Source of the DNA: an uncultured Lachnospiraceae bacterium | GTDB lineage: Bacteria > Bacillota > Clostridia > Lachnospirales > Lachnospiraceae | Direction: 5' to 3' | DNA: 17,374 nucleotides | Assembly: GCA_910579425.1 (NCBI GenBank) | Contig: CAJTVL010000080.1 | Location: forward strand, 1 to 17,374 | In this document: one piece after another, positions 13,535 through 17,374 of the stretch | Numbering within the stretch: the stretch's first letter is position 1 | Layout of the letters: every line of letters begins with the position of its first letter | Notes under the pieces: model-generated | Databases searched by the model: none | Told to the model about the DNA's origin: nothing | What the model saw: the letters and a program-made list of their open reading frames with translations, nothing else | Position numbers and translations under genes: made by a program

Positions 13535-16169
13535 TTTTAATAATGATATGGTTTGCAATAACCGGAAATTATCAAAATACAGCATATATTTTGATAAATC
13601 TGGCGACAAAATAAAATTGAAAGAAGAAGTTTCTCACACTGAGGTTGAGAATGCTGTATTTGAAACGCTCAGCTATGATGAGAAAATTGCCATGTGTTGT
13701 CGACCAGAGCATGTCAATGTTACGGATAGACAGGCGTGGAGAGAGATTAATCATCACTTAGGAACTTCGGCATCATCGTTGGCGGAGCTGATTCAACAAT
13801 TGTCGGTTCGATCTTTTCAAAGAACAGCCGTTATAGGCGATTGTTTCAGTGGCGGCGGTTCTATCCCATTTGAAGCCGCACGAATCGGATGTGATGCTTA
13901 TGGGAGCGATTTAAATCCGGTGGCGGGTCTTTTGACCTGGGCGGACATTCATATTTGTGGGGCATCCACTGCAGAAAGAGAACAAATCGTAAAATTTCAG
14001 CAGGAAGTTTACCGTAAGGTCGATAAAGAAATTACAGATCTCGGTATTGAGGAAAATGAGTATGGAGACAGGGCGCTGTCCTATTTGTATTGTATAGAGA
14101 CAGTATGCCCGGAATGTGGATGGAAAGTTCCTTTGCTTCCCTCTTTGGTGGTAGGCATTCGTGCCGGAAGAGTCACGGTGGAACTAAGGGAGGATCTGTT
14201 ACAGCGAGGTTATGACTTTAAAATTCACAGTAATGTCACAGCAGGCGAGCTTTCAGCGGCGCAGAAAAATGGAACCGTGCGTAATAATGCCATGGTTTGC
14301 CCGCATTGTGGTAGAAGTACGCCTATGTCAGCTTTGCGGCATGATACGATAGATGAGAATGGGAATATAGTGTACGGACTGCGTTTATGGGAGGCGGATG
14401 AATTTGAGCCGAGGGAAAGTGATGTTTTTACAGAGCGCCTTTATGCGATCAGATACGAACATTTGGAGTTTCTGACCAACGGAAAAGTGAAAAGCAACCG
14501 TTACTACACAGAACCCAGCCAAAGGGATCTGGAAAATGAGGAGAAAGTTCACCAAATAGTCAAAGAGAATTTTGCGCAATGGCAGGCGCAGGGATTTGTA
14601 CCAGCTACAAAAATCGAGGACGGATATAACACAAACCAGTTAATTCGAGAGCGCGGATGGAGGTACTGGCATCAGCTCTTTAACCCTCGTCAGCTGCTTG
14701 TACTCAGTCTTTTTGCGCAGGAGGTAGGAAATGCAACAACACAATATGAAAGGGTTACAGGCATTCTTGGTTTGAATAGGTGTTGCGACTTTTGCTCAAA
14801 ACTTTGCCGCTTTGACCCAAGTACGGATAAGGTTGCACAGACTTTTTATAATCAGGCTTTTAATACATTAATGACATGGGGGACTCGAAGTTTAATAATG
14901 CTAAAGGCTCAATGGGAATATATGCCCGCACAGTATGAGTTAGCATTAAACAATCATCTTTATCTGAAAGATGCTCGTGACGTTTCCGATCTCATTGACA
15001 TCTGGATTACTGATCCCCCCTATGCCGATGCTGTTAACTACCATGAACTTTCCGAGTTTTTCCTTGCCTGGGATAAAAAGCTGTTGATGCAGGCTTTCCC
15101 GGATTGGTATGCTGACAGCAAGCGCATCCTGGCTGTCCGTGGTGATGCGCATTTCAGCCAGACCATGATAGAAATTTATACTAATCTTACCAGACATATG
15201 AGCGATAATGGCTTGCAGATTGTGATGTTCACCCATTCCAACCCGGCCGTTTGGGCACAGCTTGCCATAATTATGTGGAAAGCCGGGTTAAAGGTGACGG
15301 CTGCATGGAATATTGCTACGGAAACAGAGGCCAGCGGACTAAAAAACGGCAATTATGTCAAGGGAACGGTTCTCCTCGTGCTGCGCAAGCAGACAGGGAG
15401 TGATTTTGCCTTTCTGGATGAAATAAATACGGACATCCGTACGGAAGTAAAAAATCAGATTGCCAGTATGCAGGCTTTGGACGATAAGGAGGAACCGAAC
15501 TTTGCCGATCCGGATTATGTGTTGGCCGCTTATGCCGCGTCTCTGAAGGTTCTGACTTCCTATGCAGATATTGAAGATTTGGATCTGGATTATGAGCTGA
15601 ATCAGGCAATATCCAATCCTGGCGGCAGTAAGATTGTAAATATCATCGAAAATGCGAAGAAAATTGCCTTTGACCTCGTGATTCCTCCGGATTTTTCCGG
15701 TTTTTTGTGGAGAGATTTGAGCAATGCCGAGAAGTTTTACATCAAAGGACTTGAGAGCGAGAAACACGGAAATTACCAGATCAGTACTTATCAGGAATTT
15801 GCACGGGGTTTTTCGATCACCGGTTACGCTCAGTTGATGTCCAATGAACGCGCCAATACCGCAAGGCTGAAAACGCCTTTTGAGATGGCTGGCCGTACTA
15901 TGGGGGATGTGCCGGATTTTGAAAGTTCTGTGATGAGGACGGTTTTCCATGGTATTTACGCAGGCATCAAAGAAGAAATGGATCCACAAAAAGCTCTCGG
16001 ATTTATTAAAAATGAGTTGTCCGGTTATTGGGATAGGCGGGAAATGATCAGTCAGATTCTGTCATTTTTGCTTGACATTAAAGATATCAGTAATATGCAC
16101 CCTCACTGGATAGAGAGCGCTGAGATGGCAGAATTGCTTTTGGCCGCCGTAACCCATGATGGTGTGTGA
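13527..16169 (+). CDS. DISARM-like adenine-specific DNA methylase (DUF1156/COG1743 type), N-terminally truncated
   Basis: 880 codons from a TTG, or 873 from the first in-frame ATG at 13548; neither has a ribosome binding site, and the TTG overlaps the RES stop. Motif I is DCFSGGGSIPFEAAR (Asp105) followed by GSDLNPVA; the catalytic motif is DPPY (496-499); two zinc-ribbon pairs are CPEC (194-197) and CPHC (258-261). These fit an N6-adenine methylase of the COG1743 type found with PLD-helicases in phage-defence islands. From about residue 45 (ETLSYDEKIAMCCRPEHV) it follows the family, but the usual preceding region with the GKWWGRKP-like motif is absent. Either the enzyme is a tolerated short form or the gene is broken. 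The first ~40 codons are AT-rich like the RES gene; base composition then rises. Confidence 0.75.
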   Translation: MLDFNNDMVCNNRKLSKYSIYFDKSGDKIKLKEEVSHTEVENAVFETLSYDEKIAMCCRPEHVNVTDRQAWREINHHLGTSASSLAELIQQLSVRSFQRTAVIGDCFSGGGSIPFEAARIGCDAYGSDLNPVAGLLTWADIHICGASTAEREQIVKFQQEVYRKVDKEITDLGIEENEYGDRALSYLYCIETVCPECGWKVPLLPSLVVGIRAGRVTVELREDLLQRGYDFKIHSNVTAGELSAAQKNGTVRNNAMVCPHCGRSTPMSALRHDTIDENGNIVYGLRLWEADEFEPRESDVFTERLYAIRYEHLEFLTNGKVKSNRYYTEPSQRDLENEEKVHQIVKENFAQWQAQGFVPATKIEDGYNTNQLIRERGWRYWHQLFNPRQLLVLSLFAQEVGNATTQYERVTGILGLNRCCDFCSKLCRFDPSTDKVAQTFYNQAFNTLMTWGTRSLIMLKAQWEYMPAQYELALNNHLYLKDARDVSDLIDIWITDPPYADAVNYHELSEFFLAWDKKLLMQAFPDWYADSKRILAVRGDAHFSQTMIEIYTNLTRHMSDNGLQIVMFTHSNPAVWAQLAIIMWKAGLKVTAAWNIATETEASGLKNGNYVKGTVLLVLRKQTGSDFAFLDEINTDIRTEVKNQIASMQALDDKEEPNFADPDYVLAAYAASLKVLTSYADIEDLDLDYELNQAISNPGGSKIVNIIENAKKIAFDLVIPPDFSGFLWRDLSNAEKFYIKGLESEKHGNYQISTYQEFARGFSITGYAQLMSNERANTARLKTPFEMAGRTMGDVPDFESSVMRTVFHGIYAGIKEEMDPQKALGFIKNELSGYWDRREMISQILSFLLDIKDISNMHPHWIESAEMAELLLAAVTHDGV

Positions 16170-16182
16170 TGGAGGGACTATA

Positions 16183-17374
16183 GTGAAAAGGTATTCTTCC
16201 AGAAGGGAAAAACTGGATGAGGCTTTCCTGAATAAGAAGCTGATCCATGCCAGGAATTATGACAGGATTGCAGGCTATTTCTGTTCTTCTATTCTGGAAG
16301 TAGCCGGAGAAGCTATAGAGGCAGTCAGCGGAACTGTCAGAGTAATCTGCAATTCGGGGCTTTCCAAAGAGGATGTGGATGTAGCCTGTCACGCTCAGAA
16401 AATGAAGCAGGAGTGGTGTACCTATGAGCCGGAGGAAAAGTATGCTTCCAATGAAAGCACCGGACGCCTCGTGCGATTATACCGTCTGCTATCCGACGGT
16501 AAATTACAGATACGCGTTATCCCAGACGAGGTTTATGGTCTGATGCATGGTAAGGCCGGTGTCATTACATATGATGATGGAAGTAAAACCAGCTTTATTG
16601 GAAGTATTAACGAGACAAAAAGCGCTTTTCGGCTGAATTACGAGATGATCTGGGAGGATGATTCTTCGGAGTCTGTGGAATGGGTACAGTCCGAGTTTGA
16701 TTTCTTCTGGAACAATCCCTATGCGGTGAACCTTTGTGATTTTGTAGTTGAAGATATTGCGCGTATTTCAAAAAGGCGTGTTGTGCCGCTGCATGACTGG
16801 CGGGAACACGCTGCGGATGAGATACCGGCTGCCGCTGTGGAAGAACCTGTGTTTCGTGAGGAATTTGGCCTGTGGGAACACCAGAAATATTTCATCGAGC
16901 TGGCTTTTCGGGAACATCAGACGAAAGATGGAGCAAGGTTTCTTCTTGCTGACCAGGTGGGGCTTGGAAAGACGATTCAGCTGGCAATGACGGCAAAGTT
17001 GATGGCTTTGTATGGCGATAAGCCTATTTTGATCATCGTTCCTAAGACACTGGTATTTCAGTGGCAGGATGAGATGAATTCTCTTCTGGATATGCCAAGC
17101 GCTGTCTGGACCGGACATGGTTGGCAGGACGAAACAGGATATTTCTATCGGGAAAGCGGACAGCACTCGATTCTGAAGTGTCCGCGCCGTGTCGGCATTG
17201 TTTCTCAGGGGCTTGTAGCTCGCAGAACAGAAGGCTCACAGCTCCTTTTGCAGGGCGCTTATGAGTGTGTCATTTTAGACGAGGCACATCGGGCCAGAAG
17301 ACGTAATGCCAATAGCGATGCTGATAAACACAAGGCCGATCCAAACTACTTATTGCAATTTATGAATGAGATTA
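16183..17374 (+). CDS. PLD-like nuclease / SNF2-family helicase fusion (anti-phage type), partial at window end
   Basis: 397 codons without a stop, running off the window. GTG start at 16183 with GGAGGGA 5 bases before it and 13 bases after the methylase stop. Residues 1-190 form a phospholipase-D-like domain: HGK at His122/Lys124 and, after a strand, FIGSINETK (Gly140-Ser141, Asn143-Glu144), the HKD-type half-site. The SNF2 motor follows: a Q-motif-like LWEHQ (about 230), Walker A DQVGLGKT (257-264), a VPKTLVFQWQDE motif Ia region, and the DEAH box (366-369). The rest of the motor should lie beyond 17374. Such PLD-helicases pair with DUF1156 methylases in DISARM-like systems. DNA translocation coupled to cleavage of unmethylated foreign DNA is the expected role. 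Confidence 0.85.
   Translation, partial: MKRYSSRREKLDEAFLNKKLIHARNYDRIAGYFCSSILEVAGEAIEAVSGTVRVICNSGLSKEDVDVACHAQKMKQEWCTYEPEEKYASNESTGRLVRLYRLLSDGKLQIRVIPDEVYGLMHGKAGVITYDDGSKTSFIGSINETKSAFRLNYEMIWEDDSSESVEWVQSEFDFFWNNPYAVNLCDFVVEDIARISKRRVVPLHDWREHAADEIPAAAVEEPVFREEFGLWEHQKYFIELAFREHQTKDGARFLLADQVGLGKTIQLAMTAKLMALYGDKPILIIVPKTLVFQWQDEMNSLLDMPSAVWTGHGWQDETGYFYRESGQHSILKCPRRVGIVSQGLVARRTEGSQLLLQGAYECVILDEAHRARRRNANSDADKHKADPNYLLQFMNEI

Noticed and set aside
10660..17374. Island carried by a transposon or prophage visible in the window
   Set aside because: No transposase, integrase, phage structural gene or terminal repeat was found. The right end lies outside the window, so the vehicle cannot be named.

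Overview
The window looks like a chromosomal segment of an anaerobic low-to-moderate GC Firmicute, most likely a Clostridia/Lachnospiraceae-type gut bacterium. The reasons are the feoA-feoA-feoB set followed by the short Cys-rich FeoB-associated protein typical of Firmicutes, hypA/hypB next to a large 4Fe-4S flavoprotein, strong AGGAGG-type ribosome binding sites with frequent GTG starts, and an absence of aerobic functions. No rRNA, tRNA, CRISPR array or transposase was seen.

Layout. (1) About 1-1860 is an AT-rich, gene-poor remnant zone: start-less reading-frame fragments, one intact SUKH-type immunity-like gene (726-1172), a second small acidic orphan (1358-1684) and the N-terminal stub of a HigA-like antitoxin. 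This resembles the worn-out tail of a polymorphic-toxin/immunity or toxin-antitoxin array. (2) 1990-3365, minus strand: a DtxR/MntR-family metalloregulator and an alpha/beta hydrolase joined by an ATGA overlap. (3) 3366-3610 is the divergent control region. From it runs a ferrous iron uptake operon: feoA, a second feoA, feoB and a FeoB-associated membrane peptide, closed by a clear terminator at 6562-6590. (4) 6674-10548: hypB, a 928-residue multi-cluster FAD/NAD(P) oxidoreductase, and hypA, all in one direction. The nickel-delivery pair brackets the redox enzyme, and no hypCDEF or hydrogenase genes are visible. (5) 10660 to the window end is an accessory defence-like island that begins with an abrupt drop in GC.

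The island has two parts. The first is a compact, very AT-rich three-gene operon: an sce7726-family protein with a PD-(D/E)XK nuclease signature, an sce7725/beta-family protein, and a RES-domain protein of the NAD-degrading fold with a degenerate N-terminal zinc knuckle. The genes are coupled by spacings of +2 and -1 bp. The second part is a DISARM-like pair: a large adenine-specific DNA methylase of the DUF1156/COG1743 type, then a PLD-plus-SNF2 helicase running off the window. The methylase has lost its N-terminal DUF1156 region. Its conserved sequence starts about 48 codons in, right behind the RES gene and without its own ribosome binding site. This suggests the three-gene module was inserted into, or recombined onto, the 5' end of the methylase gene. 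The three-gene module is the best candidate here for an incompletely described immune system.

How the parts work together: the regulator probably senses Fe2+ (a Cys-Glu-His metal-site pattern) and controls the Feo transporter. HypA/HypB probably deliver nickel to an enzyme encoded elsewhere. The island probably provides phage defence by nuclease/NADase action and by methylation-linked restriction.
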